Positions 8,308-17,900 of a stretch of DNA of 64,000 bases are shown here, piece after piece. The position numbers and the translations under genes are program-made. The DNA is taken from NCBI RefSeq assembly GCF_003813985.1, contig NZ_CP033897.1:1922001-1986000 (forward strand), written 5' to 3'. Below the pieces are notes generated by a model. The model was not told the DNA's origin. It did not search any database and saw only the letters and a program-made list of their open reading frames with translations. The DNA comes from Corynebacterium gerontici. GTDB lineage: Bacteria > Actinomycetota > Actinomycetes > Mycobacteriales > Mycobacteriaceae. Numbering within the stretch: the stretch's first letter is position 1; the number at the start of each line of letters is the position of its first letter.

Positions 8308-9602
8308 TGGCACGAAGCATTTCGCTGAAGAAGCATCAAGCGTTCGCGGACGAAGCCGATCTACTGGCGCTCGCTGCCTTCGATTCGCGCTTGGCGGACC
8401 TCGTCATCCAGGTGCTTGCATCTCAGGGGACGCCCTTAGAACAGCCCTCGAGCAACCGGTACACCTTTCTCTTTCAGCACACCCCTACCGGAGATGATGG
8501 GCGTGAGCCGCACGTCCACCTCTTTCTCAATCGGCTGACAGACAAGCACCTGTTTGAACAAGGCACGATGAGGCGCGTTCCAGGAACAAGTTGGTGGGTG
8601 CGAACATTGACCATCGCACCGACGTATCAAGGCTCATATGGTTTCGGCGTCAGTGGCGATGACCAAACGCCTACGCATAGGAACTCAATCCACGGGAAGG
8701 AATCTCTCCTTAGGGATCCGCAGGCTCAAAGGCTGCCCCTAACGGCTCAAATGGACTACGGGCTCTCCCATTTCGCAGCCGTTGGGGCATCCGAGCCCAA
8801 GTTCTTCGCCGAATGGCCTGACACCCAACCCGCCTGCCTTGAAACAGCAGAGTTGATGCCGGGCTCGTTACGTGAACACAACCAAGATCTGCTTGGATGC
8901 CGGCCTGTGTTCCTGTGGACGCCAGCACCAGAACTCGCGCCGGCCAATCCTTCGTCGCTTGTGATCCTCTTTGATGCAGACTCCTGGTTCACGCGATTTG
9001 AGCTACATCATGCCCTCGACGCCGCAGTCTCGAGTGGTCTTTTGCCCCCTTGCGCAGTTGTCGGTATCGGGGTGAACAGCATTTCCGACCGCAAGAAGGT
9101 CTTAGGAGGAAACGTTGATTTCATTGAGCGCGTCCTAGCTTGGGCTCCTCGCTGGGCATCGGAAACTTTGAGCGCCGAAGCATCCCCAATCAGCATCAAT
9201 GTCCAGGCACCGGTGGTACTCGCAGGTCAAAGCCTCGGGGGCATTCTCGCATTACTTGGCGCAACTCTGTTCCCTGCAGCCGTGTCTTCGGTTATTGCGC
9301 AGTCTCCTTCCATGTGGTGGGAACCTGCTCAGCACGCCAATCCCGGCTGCCTTGGCGTGCGGCCGGTGGATTGGATCAGTGAGCGGTTTTCAGTCGATGC
9401 ACCTGCTCATTCCCCCGAGGTTTATCTCGCTGTGGGGGCTCGCGAGACCCCTCTCCTCCCTCGCGTTGCCCTGTTGGCACTTGCTGCTCAGCGGGCTGGT
9501 TGGATCATTCACTCCACTGTCGAAGATGGCGGCCATGACTACTGCTGGTGGCGAGAAAACCTCATTGAACTACTGATTCGCGCACTCACTAATCGTCAAT
9601 AG
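8307..9602 (+). CDS. fes: Fes-type enterochelin esterase
   Basis: Fes hydrolyses the trilactone of ferric enterobactin in the cytoplasm so iron can be reduced and released. The 431-residue protein has the two-part Fes layout: an N-terminal domain (FLFQHTPTGDDG, RVPGTSWWVRTLTIAPTYQGSYGF) and a C-terminal alpha/beta-hydrolase of the esterase D type with FDADSWF, nucleophile Ser308 in LAGQSLGG, and the catalytic histidine in GGHDYCWWREN near 410. There is no signal peptide, so it is intracellular. Its place between the carrier protein and entF ties it to the same siderophore, though an esterase could also serve imported catecholate siderophores made by others. Confidence 0.88.
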   Translation: MARSISLKKHQAFADEADLLALAAFDSRLADLVIQVLASQGTPLEQPSSNRYTFLFQHTPTGDDGREPHVHLFLNRLTDKHLFEQGTMRRVPGTSWWVRTLTIAPTYQGSYGFGVSGDDQTPTHRNSIHGKESLLRDPQAQRLPLTAQMDYGLSHFAAVGASEPKFFAEWPDTQPACLETAELMPGSLREHNQDLLGCRPVFLWTPAPELAPANPSSLVILFDADSWFTRFELHHALDAAVSSGLLPPCAVVGIGVNSISDRKKVLGGNVDFIERVLAWAPRWASETLSAEASPISINVQAPVVLAGQSLGGILALLGATLFPAAVSSVIAQSPSMWWEPAQHANPGCLGVRPVDWISERFSVDAPAHSPEVYLAVGARETPLLPRVALLALAAQRAGWIIHSTVEDGGHDYCWWRENLIELLIRALTNRQ

Positions 9603-9628
9603 CCGCCTGATACAAAAGGATCGTTTTC

Positions 9629-12600
9629 ATGCAATCGTCGCTTTCGCCTGAGCAGCAAGCTCTGTGGTTTAGCAATCTCAGCGCACCACAAGCGTGCCAA
9701 TGCGCTGAATTAGTGGTGCTTCCTCCATCGCGTCGTAGCGATGGCACTTGGGTAGGCGCTGACATCGATATCTTGGCGCAGGCAATTACGTACTGCAGTG
9801 ATCAGATTCCTGAATTCCAAGCGCGTTTTTACTCCGAGCACGGAGAACCACGAGTCGAATACGGGGCAGAATCTCCGGAAATCGATTTCATCGATGAGGA
9901 TGAGCTACGGAATCAAATGAATATCGAAGATCTTGCCTCTTGGGCGCATACGTTGCTCGACAAGGCACCCGACACTTCTACTGAGATATCCGGAGCCGGA
10001 CTCGCTCAACATTTCCTGGGCCAGCAGAAGCTTTTCGACGAACCCGCGACAGTCGTTTGGGTCTTGCGGGTCCATCACATCGTCGCAGACGGGTTCGCGC
10101 TTAACACTTTCATCGGCTGGGTTGCCCGCTGTTACTCTGCGATCGCGGACCATACTGCATTGCCTGACAACCCCTTTGCTTGCCCCACAGAACAACCAAA
10201 TACCAAGCCTGATGCTCTGGATTCCGCGTTGAAGTTCTGGAAAGAACAGCCACTGGAGGCCAACCCTCCGGCACTGTTCAATGCTGGCGCCAATGGCAGT
10301 TCAAGCTTGAGCGCACGAACACATATTTCTTCCAGCGTGCGCCAACAATTGCGCGAGCTCGCCACGCAGGCCGGTGCCACGGAACTAGATATCGCTTGTG
10401 TACTCCTTGCTCATTACACAGCGTCGATGACGTATGCAAAGGCTATTACCCTCGGCCTGCCAATGATGAACCGTCCCTTTGGAGCACCCAAAGTTGCCTT
10501 CGCACCACGGGCCACCGTGATGCCACTTGCTCTCCATTGCAGTTTCGCGCCAACTTCACTGGAACAGAATCTCACCGATGCTGCTCGGGTGATTGCCGAT
10601 GCGCGCAAACATTCCAGCGTGCGGCTCGAAGATATTCGCCGTTTGCACGGGCTCAGTGACCCCTCTCAACGAATTACCGGCCCCTCGCTGAATTTCCGCC
10701 CCTTTTCCGACGTGTTCAACTTTGGTGAGCATCTTGCGCAAATTCGCACCCTGAGTGCGGGGCCGATTGCCGAAAGCGAGTGGATCCTCCAGTCAACCCA
10801 GGACGGAGGTTGGGATTGCTTGTTGCTGACCAGAGGATCGAAAGATGATGCGGACCGAGTGCGTGCACACGTCGAACGTGTGGCAGCATTCTTCGAGCAA
10901 GCCGCAGCGCTTTCGCTCTCGGCCCCACTTGGATCAATCAGCATCGCCCAACCCGATGAAATCGACCTCACGATACAACAGTTCAATCAGACGGACCGTC
11001 CACTAGGGTACGAACCGAACGCCACTCTGTGCGACCTAGCCCGGCGTAACAGGAAACGGGCACTCGAGTGCGCACATGAAGATTCCCCTACCTTGTTCTT
11101 CTACAACGGCGAAGAGCTTTCTGCATCTGAGGCATGGGGAATCATGACAAGGATCGCCCATAAAATGTATTCGAAGGGAGTGCGAGCCGGCGATATGCTG
11201 GCGTTGGGGCTACCACGCAGCCCAGCATTAAGCCTGAGTATCGGTGCTGCATTATTGATCGGCGCCTCTTGGGTGCCAATTGATCCCGAATTACCAATTG
11301 CGCGGCAAAAGTTCATGCTGGAGCGCACCGAACCGCAGCTCATGGTGGTGCGGGCATCAGCGATGGGATCACCTCGCATGGATGGCGTTGGAGGTGGCGT
11401 CGAGAAGCTTGTGCTTGAAACCGATGACCTCCGCCTGGGCTTGACTCCACTTCCCGACGATCCACCTTGGCTCGAACAAGAGCTTCCGATTTCACCCGAG
11501 GACATGGCGTATGTGTTGTTCACCTCCGGATCAACGGGCACCCCTAAGGCCGTTGCAGTGCCGCACCGAGGGGTGCTCAATCGATTGGCGTGGATGGTTG
11601 ATTACTACGCAATGTACCGCGAAGCGGGGGCTAGGATCATCCAGAAAACACCAAGCTCTTTTGACGTTTCAATCTGGGAATTTCTGCTCCCCCTGATCCA
11701 TGATGTTCCTTGCGCGATCCTGCCTGAGACCTTGCACCATGACCCAAGCGCTATTGCGGCACACCTGCATCAAGCCGGAGTGACCCACTGCCATTTCGTT
11801 CCGAGCGCGCTTAGTGCATTTCTTGCCCAGGTCAAAACGAATGCAATCGAAATACCCACGTTGCAGCACCTGATCACTTCTGGCGAATCCTTGTCAGCGG
11901 ATCTAGCACACGCTGCAATCGATCTGCTCGGGGTTCAAGTCCACAATCTCTACGGCCCCACTGAGGCCACGATCGACGTTACGGCGCACACCGTGGAGCC
12001 AGGAGAATCCACAATCCCGATTGGCAAACCCGTCTGGAACACCAAGACTTATGTGCTCGACCCGTGGCAACAACCATTGCCGCCCGGCGCTCAAGGCGTG
12101 CTGTATCTCAGCGGAGTGCAAGTAGCCAAGGGGTATCTAGGGCAACCGGAACTCAGCGCCAAACTCTTCATCGCGGATCCTTTCAATGCTGAGCAGCAGA
12201 CCGATGACTCGACCCCGCGGATGTATTGCACGGGAGACCTTGCAAGTTGGCGGGAAGACGGCGCTTTACTTTACTTGGGGCGCAATGATGGCCAGGTGAA
12301 ACTGCGAGGCCAGCGCCTTGAACTCGACGAGGTCACCACTTTGGTGCAGCGAATCAATGGCGTTGCAGAGGCGACGACTGTAATTCAAGATTCCAAGCTC
12401 TTAGTCACCTACATCGTCCGTGACGCTAATGAGCACCGCGATCCGTCAGAGCTGGCCACGGTGGTTCGAGCAGCCTGCACAGAGGCGCTGCCAGCGTATA
12501 TGGTGCCGAACTTTGTTTTGGAAGTTACGTCCTTTCCACTGACAGTGAATGGCAAACTCGATAGGAACGCACTACCGCGACCTGCAATCCGGCAGGCCGA

Positions 12601-13672
12601 AGGCACCAGGCTTTCAGATGATGCCCACGTTGCTCGGGTGCAACAGGCATTTTCCCAGATTCTGGGTCTACCAACCGTGGCTGTTCAAGCAAACTTCTTT
12701 GATCTGGGTGGGACCTCACTTGAAGCTATCCAATTGGCCAATTTCCTCGGCGGGAGCATCCGGGTTGCGCACGTCTTCGCAGCTCCTACCGTCGAAGGCC
12801 TAGCAAACCTCATCCGTTCTACAGCAGGCGCCGCCTCGCTCAGTGAGGGCGCCACCGCGCCATGGCTGGAACTTCGAGCGCATCAATCAGGTGTGCCCGT
12901 AGTGTGCCTCTACCCCGCCGGTGGCCTAGGTTGGTCTTATGCCGGATTGGTGTCGCACCTCGATTCGCCCCGCGGGGTGTATGCCTGCCAAGCTCCAGGA
13001 ATCCAGCACCTGGATCAGATGCCCAAAACGCTTTGCGACGCCGCCACCCGCGCCGCAAAGGATATCCGCGCAATGTGCCAGCGCACCGGTGTCGAAGATA
13101 TTGACCTCGTGGGCTGGTCCGTAGGTGGCGTGCTAGCACAGGAAATTGCTCACCGCAGCGAAGAATTTGGACTGAAGTGCCGTCGAGTGGTGCTACTCGA
13201 CGCCTACCCTGCTGAGGGTTGGGCGAGGTTAGATCCACCGAGCTTAATCGAGCAGCTCCAGGGGATCGCAACCATGGCCGGACTAGACCACATTGCACTG
13301 CCCGCTGGCCAACCGGAACGTGCCCAACAGATCTTGCAGGCGGAACTCCAACAAAGCCGGGGGCCTTTTGCGCATTTGCCAGAGGAATTCCTCAGCATCG
13401 TGACCGAGGTTGTTCAACATAATGCCTCACTGATGCGTGAACATCGCACCGGCTTTTACGCTGGAACCATGCATATGGTCCAGGCCGCAGGCGACCCAGC
13501 ACCAGGGGCGCAATTGGCACCAGCGAGTGTGCGGGATCCGAAGCGCTGGACCAAACATTGCGCACAATTGTGCATACATCCGCTCGACGCGACGCACCCA
13601 GAAATGGTGCACCCACGAACGCTAGCAGTGATTGCCAGACTTCTGGACGATTCGGGCTTGGATTGCAGTTAA
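9629..13672 (+). CDS. entF: EntF-type nonribosomal peptide synthetase (C-A-T-TE)
   Basis: The 1347-residue protein is one module: condensation domain (1 to about 430, HHIVADG near 149-155), adenylation domain (about 450-960, LFTSGSTGTPKA near 629, NLYGPTEATID, NGKLDR), carrier domain with DLGGTSLEA (serine near 1030), and thioesterase (1090-1347, GWSVGG nucleophile near 1163, LLDAYP, THPEMVHP). Size and order match E. coli EntF (about 1290 aa), not dimodular DhbF. Specificity residues aligned by eye to EntF read D-V-W-H-I-S-L-I-D-K, a serine code. It should join 2,3-dihydroxybenzoate to serine and cyclise three units to enterobactin. No MbtH-like partner gene is seen nearby. It has an AAAGGA ribosome site and is the last gene of the operon. 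Confidence 0.93.
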   Translation: MQSSLSPEQQALWFSNLSAPQACQCAELVVLPPSRRSDGTWVGADIDILAQAITYCSDQIPEFQARFYSEHGEPRVEYGAESPEIDFIDEDELRNQMNIEDLASWAHTLLDKAPDTSTEISGAGLAQHFLGQQKLFDEPATVVWVLRVHHIVADGFALNTFIGWVARCYSAIADHTALPDNPFACPTEQPNTKPDALDSALKFWKEQPLEANPPALFNAGANGSSSLSARTHISSSVRQQLRELATQAGATELDIACVLLAHYTASMTYAKAITLGLPMMNRPFGAPKVAFAPRATVMPLALHCSFAPTSLEQNLTDAARVIADARKHSSVRLEDIRRLHGLSDPSQRITGPSLNFRPFSDVFNFGEHLAQIRTLSAGPIAESEWILQSTQDGGWDCLLLTRGSKDDADRVRAHVERVAAFFEQAAALSLSAPLGSISIAQPDEIDLTIQQFNQTDRPLGYEPNATLCDLARRNRKRALECAHEDSPTLFFYNGEELSASEAWGIMTRIAHKMYSKGVRAGDMLALGLPRSPALSLSIGAALLIGASWVPIDPELPIARQKFMLERTEPQLMVVRASAMGSPRMDGVGGGVEKLVLETDDLRLGLTPLPDDPPWLEQELPISPEDMAYVLFTSGSTGTPKAVAVPHRGVLNRLAWMVDYYAMYREAGARIIQKTPSSFDVSIWEFLLPLIHDVPCAILPETLHHDPSAIAAHLHQAGVTHCHFVPSALSAFLAQVKTNAIEIPTLQHLITSGESLSADLAHAAIDLLGVQVHNLYGPTEATIDVTAHTVEPGESTIPIGKPVWNTKTYVLDPWQQPLPPGAQGVLYLSGVQVAKGYLGQPELSAKLFIADPFNAEQQTDDSTPRMYCTGDLASWREDGALLYLGRNDGQVKLRGQRLELDEVTTLVQRINGVAEATTVIQDSKLLVTYIVRDANEHRDPSELATVVRAACTEALPAYMVPNFVLEVTSFPLTVNGKLDRNALPRPAIRQAEGTRLSDDAHVARVQQAFSQILGLPTVAVQANFFDLGGTSLEAIQLANFLGGSIRVAHVFAAPTVEGLANLIRSTAGAASLSEGATAPWLELRAHQSGVPVVCLYPAGGLGWSYAGLVSHLDSPRGVYACQAPGIQHLDQMPKTLCDAATRAAKDIRAMCQRTGVEDIDLVGWSVGGVLAQEIAHRSEEFGLKCRRVVLLDAYPAEGWARLDPPSLIEQLQGIATMAGLDHIALPAGQPERAQQILQAELQQSRGPFAHLPEEFLSIVTEVVQHNASLMREHRTGFYAGTMHMVQAAGDPAPGAQLAPASVRDPKRWTKHCAQLCIHPLDATHPEMVHPRTLAVIARLLDDSGLDCS

Positions 13673-13683
13673 GGAGGTGCTGA

Positions 13684-13725
13684 GCCAAGCAGCAGGTGTT
13701 GAAAAAGTGGCATCTTCTGCTTGGC
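13684..13725. terminator. Hairpin between convergent entF and fepC
   Basis: GCCAAGCAG (13684-13692) pairs perfectly with CTGCTTGGC (13717-13725). It lies between the converging ends of the two iron operons and could stop transcripts from both sides. The loop is long (24 bases) and the T-tracts are weak. Confidence 0.55.
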
Positions 13726-13732
13726 CAATCCT

Positions 13733-14620
13733 TTAAAGGCCCAGCGTGTAGGGAACCAGGACTGGCCGACCTGTGCGAGGATCCGAAAGTAGCTCACAAT
13801 CTACTTCGTAAATGTCGGAAACGAGTTCGGGGCTCACCACGTGTTCCACCGGCCCGGATGCAACAACATTGCCCTCTTTCATCACCACAAGATTCGTGGC
13901 ATAACGAAATGCTAGAGAAAGCTCGTGCAAGACAGCGACCACCGTTTTCCCGGCGCGCTGCAGATCCCGGGCCACGTCTAGCACCTGCAGTTGATGGGTG
14001 ACGTCGAGGTAGGTGGTTGGCTCATCAAGCAGCACGATTGGTGTTTGTTGCGCCAACACTAACGCCAGCCACACTCGTTGCCGTTGGCCACCTGATAGCT
14101 CCTGCACCAGGCGATCCTGCAGCTGAACAATCCCGGCCTGGCGCATCGCTTCTTGCACTGCAATTTCGTCTGCTCGCGACCATTGCCGAATCAGCCCCTG
14201 GTGGGGGTAGCGTCCTCGGCTCACCAGATCTTTCACCACGATCGATTCAGGGGTGATGGGAGACTGTGGCAGAAATGCCATTTCGCGTGCCAGCTCCTTG
14301 GTGCCAAAACTGCCAAGCTTTCTGCCCTCAACCTCAATGACGCCTGCCGAAGCCGGCAACAAGCGCGCCATAGTTTTGAGCAAAGTTGATTTTCCGCAAG
14401 CATTCGGCCCGACAATAACGGTGAAGCTTCCAGGTTGAATGTCCAGACTAATATCGTGGAGGATCTCTCGCGCATGAACGCCTTTGCCATAGCCGCTGGA
14501 GAGGCCGCGTACAGCGATTGCTGGGGCTGCCTTGCTAGGTTTCCGCAAATTTTGCCCCTGGAATATCGATGGTGTCGTGCCTTTCAACGAATCCTCCTGG
14601 TTTGATAGATCAATAGCCAA
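13733..14620 (-). CDS. fepC: Ferric siderophore ABC transporter ATPase (FepC-like)
   Basis: This is the cytoplasmic ATPase that powers import of the ferric siderophore through the FepD/FepG permeases. The 295-residue protein has Walker A GPNACGKST, the Q-loop FLPQSP, SRGRYPHQGLIRQW (shared closely with FepC), signature LSGGQRQR, Walker B VLLDEPTTYLD and the switch histidine in AVLHELSLAFRYA. The ATG at 14620 overlaps fepG by 37 bases and leaves a roughly 35-residue N-terminal extension before the ATPase fold, so a later non-ATG start is possible. It is the last gene of the minus-strand iron uptake operon. Confidence 0.9.
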   Translation of the reverse strand: MAIDLSNQEDSLKGTTPSIFQGQNLRKPSKAAPAIAVRGLSSGYGKGVHAREILHDISLDIQPGSFTVIVGPNACGKSTLLKTMARLLPASAGVIEVEGRKLGSFGTKELAREMAFLPQSPITPESIVVKDLVSRGRYPHQGLIRQWSRADEIAVQEAMRQAGIVQLQDRLVQELSGGQRQRVWLALVLAQQTPIVLLDEPTTYLDVTHQLQVLDVARDLQRAGKTVVAVLHELSLAFRYATNLVVMKEGNVVASGPVEHVVSPELVSDIYEVDCELLSDPRTGRPVLVPYTLGL

Positions 14621-15639
14621 ACGAGGTACGCCCCACCGAGGACCCCGGTGACCGCCCCTACGGGTAATTGAGTGGGCGCGAATACGCGCTGGGCAGCAAT
14701 ATCTGAGCCGACCACAATCACCGCCCCGCTCAAAGCGGAAGCAAAGATCTCGCTAGTACCGGAGCGGCACAGGCGCCTTGCTATCTGGGGAGCTGATAGT
14801 GCGACGAACGCTATTGGTCCTGCAATCGCTACTGCTGCCGCCACCAATGCAACTCCAACCGCAATGAGCTGCGGCTTTCTTCGCTGCACGTCGACGCCCA
14901 CTGCGGTGGCAATCTCGTCTCCACTCGTAAGCGCGTCCAGCGGACGGCTCAGCATGAAAGCAAATAGAAGACCCAGCGCGATGACCACGATGTAGAACCC
15001 AATGGAATCGAGTTGCACAGCATTGAGACTGCCAGCAAGCCAGAGAGCTGCCGTTTGTGCACTTGCCAAGGAAGCACGAACAATCAGCAGGGAGTTCAGC
15101 GCATGCAAAACGGCAGAAACTCCAATACCGATCAGCACGAGCCGGATCCCGCCAACTTTCGCCCCTCGCTCGAGTGAAAGCCCGTACACGGTCAATGCGG
15201 TGAACAGACCACCGCACATTGCTCCGATAGCAACACCAGTAGGAGTCGCTGAAAAGAGGATGATCTGAATCAGTGCTCCTGTCGCCGCACCGGTGCTGAA
15301 ACCAATCACGTCAGGGCTACCCAGGGGATTATCGGAGAGCGTTTGGAAGATGGCGCCGGAAGCTCCAAGTGCAGCGCCAACGAGGATCCCGGCGATGAGC
15401 CTCGGTGCTCGTTGGTGCTGGACAAAGTAGATAGCCAGGCGATCCTGCGATTGCCCAAAAAGCGCCCTCACCGCTTCTACGGCGGAAATGCCGTAGTCGC
15501 CAATCAGCAGAGCAGAAACCCCCAGTGCGCACAGTACGCAAAACAGCCCGGTCATTAGGAATACGCTGCGGGGGGCGATGCGGAGCAAGAAGGGGCTTGA
15601 GCGCCGGAGGTTCACTTCAACAAGCTTGTATTTGCTCAT
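14584..15639 (-). CDS. fepG: Ferric siderophore ABC permease (FepG-like)
   Basis: A FecCD-family inner-membrane permease subunit, 351 residues with about ten membrane segments. Family blocks are present: QHQRAPRLIAGILVGAALGASGAIFQTLSDNPLGSPDVIGFSTGA near 75-120 and GPIAFVALSAPQIARRL near 285, the part that contacts the ATPase. I chose the ATG at 15639 because it overlaps the fepD stop in an ATGA arrangement; an upstream ATG at 15672 lies inside fepD. It is expected to pair with FepD as a heterodimer. Confidence 0.9.
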   Translation of the reverse strand: MSKYKLVEVNLRRSSPFLLRIAPRSVFLMTGLFCVLCALGVSALLIGDYGISAVEAVRALFGQSQDRLAIYFVQHQRAPRLIAGILVGAALGASGAIFQTLSDNPLGSPDVIGFSTGAATGALIQIILFSATPTGVAIGAMCGGLFTALTVYGLSLERGAKVGGIRLVLIGIGVSAVLHALNSLLIVRASLASAQTAALWLAGSLNAVQLDSIGFYIVVIALGLLFAFMLSRPLDALTSGDEIATAVGVDVQRRKPQLIAVGVALVAAAVAIAGPIAFVALSAPQIARRLCRSGTSEIFASALSGAVIVVGSDIAAQRVFAPTQLPVGAVTGVLGGAYLVWLLIYQTRRIR

Positions 15640-16685
15640 AGAGCGGTCACCCTCGAATGGCGGATAATCCACACAAAGATCGGTCCACCAATCAGCGCAG
15701 ACACCAACCCAACCTCGACCTCGTTCGGCGCAACAATGATCCGAGCCAATACATCAGCGAAGAGCAAAAAAGTTGGTGCGGCCAGGGCAGAGAGTGCGAC
15801 AATCCAGCGCCAATCTGCGCCTGCGATCAGGCGCGCCAAGAATGGCACGGCTAGCCCCACGAACATGATCGGCCCGATAGCCGCAGTCGCAGCTCCGGCT
15901 AGGAGCGTCACAGCGAGCATGACTACACCACGAACAACTCCCACACGCACACCTAGCGCTGTAGAGGCTGCATCACCGAGAGCCATTGCGTTGAGAGCCG
16001 GTGTGACAGCGATGGCTATGAAGACGCCGAACAGGATAAAGCCCAACACAGCGTAGAGCACATTGAAGCCTCGGCCTTGGGCGGATCCAGCAGCCCAGAA
16101 TCGAAACTCATTGAACGCTGCCTGGTTGGTCAGGATCATCACTTGCACCACGGCGGAAATCGCCATAGTGATAGCAACTCCGGCCAACGTCAATCGCGAG
16201 GGGTTCGTCGGGCTGCCTGCGCCAGCGTTGCCTGTGCCAGCGCTGCCTATTAGATACACAGCTACGGATGCAAAGGCAGCACCTATAAAGGAAAACCAAA
16301 CGTAAGAGCTGATAGAGGAAAGTCCAAACAACGCGACAGAAGCAACCACAGCAAGGGAAGCTCCTGCGTTGACGCCTAGGATGCCTGGATCCGCGAGTGG
16401 GTTGCGTGTGAGAGCCTGCATCAAAGCCCCGGCGGTACCAAGCGCCGTTCCCACCACGATGAGCAGCAACGTTCGGGGCCATCGCTGCTGAGTCACTACC
16501 AGCGATTCAAACGAACCGTCAGGTTCCAGCAGTGCGTTTAGCACCGTGGTCAGCGATAAGCGGTTCGAGCCTACCGTCATGGAGATCACAATTCCTACGA
16601 AAATAAGCGCCACCAGCACGCAGGCGGACATCACTTTTCGGCCGCTGCTAGTGCGGCTGATCATTGCAGCTTGCTGAGTGTTCAT
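15636..16685 (-). CDS. fepD: Ferric siderophore ABC permease (FepD-like)
   Basis: The second FecCD-family permease, 349 residues and highly hydrophobic. The conserved QQRWPRTLLLIVVGTALGTAGALMQALTRNPLADPGILGVNAGAS and GPIMFVGLAVPFLARL segments are visible. Its start overlaps the stop of the exported protein gene at 16682 by 4 bases and its stop overlaps fepG by 4 bases, so the exported protein and the two permeases are tightly coupled. Confidence 0.9.
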   Translation of the reverse strand: MNTQQAAMISRTSSGRKVMSACVLVALIFVGIVISMTVGSNRLSLTTVLNALLEPDGSFESLVVTQQRWPRTLLLIVVGTALGTAGALMQALTRNPLADPGILGVNAGASLAVVASVALFGLSSISSYVWFSFIGAAFASVAVYLIGSAGTGNAGAGSPTNPSRLTLAGVAITMAISAVVQVMILTNQAAFNEFRFWAAGSAQGRGFNVLYAVLGFILFGVFIAIAVTPALNAMALGDAASTALGVRVGVVRGVVMLAVTLLAGAATAAIGPIMFVGLAVPFLARLIAGADWRWIVALSALAAPTFLLFADVLARIIVAPNEVEVGLVSALIGGPIFVWIIRHSRVTAL

Positions 16686-17851
16686 CGGCCTCGTGAATCG
16701 TGGCCTCGAGGCGGCCCGTAATCAGCGTTTGGGTCATAGGTTTGGGGTTCAAACATCGCGGTGCTGGGGTGCGTGGGCTCCCGCTCGGTTCCTTGGACCG
16801 TGAAATCGGTTTGAGCATCCATATTCTGCAGATCAGCAAAGGCCTGAGCCTGAGCTGCATCGGCGCGCCTACGCTTTTCACTCACCACAAACCAAGCAGC
16901 GATGCCGGAGAATCCAACGATCAAAACGGCCATGCCGATAATGAAGCCCATGAGCGGCGCTCGGTCTTTGCGTCCGCTCGCGGCAGCGCTGAGTTCGGCA
17001 TTGACGTTTTCAGCAGCAGCCTGATCTGCGTCGCCTGCGTCACCTTCGATCACGGCCAAGGATGAATCCCCATCTGCCACATCGCCCTCATCTCCACTCC
17101 CCTGGCTTCCGGCACTAGCACCAGACCCACTAGTGGACGCGGCTCCCGAACTATTTGCGCCACCACGCTGCAATTTCACAGAATTTTTGGCTTGCGGTGC
17201 AGCAGCTCCATTGCCACTCTGGTTGCTCTGCTTTGAGCCATTGGTTTGCGCCTGGCGCTGCTGTTGGTTATTGCTTCCTTGCGTGTTTCCCCGCGAGGGA
17301 GCCTTGTTACCCGAGCCTTGGTTTGCGTTGGCGCTGCCCCGTTGTGCTGGAACTTTGTTGGCTGATCCAGCATTTTTGTCCACGACCGTGAAGTTGGGAC
17401 TGCGATTGCTCCACCCCAGCGTTTCACGCTCGGAATCACCTTTGCGTTCGGTTGCAAGGAATCGAAGCCAGTGAGTTCCCGTGGGGAAGTCGCAACTGAT
17501 GTTCAAGGTGCCGGAGACGCTTCCGCTGCCGTCACTCATTTGCCGGGCAACCACGCCGGCTCCTTGTTGTGACTGATCTTGGCTGGACAGTTGTCCATCA
17601 TCGAATTTCACGCTCACCATTGTGTTGGGGGCGAAATTGCGAAGTTGATAGTTAATCGAGCCGCAACGCTGCACGGTCGTTGGAGAAACGCTTGAAGTGC
17701 TGTTTCCCGTGTTGGAATTGTTCGCGCCGCCGGGTGGTAGCGCTGCCGATTCTGGCACCAGCCCGGGCGCGAGGAACAATAGGCTGGCGGCGCAGATGGC
17801 AAAAAGGTTGTTCAGCAACCGCGCGGCGAGCCCTTTCAAATTCATTTCCAT
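16682..17851 (-). CDS. Exported, membrane-anchored protein with low-complexity stalk
   Basis: No named family was recognised. The 389-residue protein has an N-terminal signal segment (LFAICAASLLFLAPGL), an external domain of about 95 residues (roughly 60-155, with VSVKFDDGQL, DGSGSVSGTL and GTHWLRFLATER), a Gln/Asn/Ser/Gly-rich stalk (155-270), one transmembrane helix (about 303-325, PLMGFIIGMAVLIVGFSGIA) and a charged cytoplasmic tail of 60 residues. The external domain looks related to those of the exported proteins at 17901 and 20784 (shared K-x-D-D/E-G, DGS and G-x-H-x-x-R-x-L). It overlaps fepD by 4 bases. I infer a surface siderophore-binding or docking role from position only. Confidence 0.7.
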   Translation of the reverse strand: MEMNLKGLAARLLNNLFAICAASLLFLAPGLVPESAALPPGGANNSNTGNSTSSVSPTTVQRCGSINYQLRNFAPNTMVSVKFDDGQLSSQDQSQQGAGVVARQMSDGSGSVSGTLNISCDFPTGTHWLRFLATERKGDSERETLGWSNRSPNFTVVDKNAGSANKVPAQRGSANANQGSGNKAPSRGNTQGSNNQQQRQAQTNGSKQSNQSGNGAAAPQAKNSVKLQRGGANSSGAASTSGSGASAGSQGSGDEGDVADGDSSLAVIEGDAGDADQAAAENVNAELSAAASGRKDRAPLMGFIIGMAVLIVGFSGIAAWFVVSEKRRRADAAQAQAFADLQNMDAQTDFTVQGTEREPTHPSTAMFEPQTYDPNADYGPPRGHDSRGR

Positions 17852-17900
17852 GTTGTTTAAACGTCCTTCTTAGAAAGCGGAATTGCGTAGCACCGTTGTT

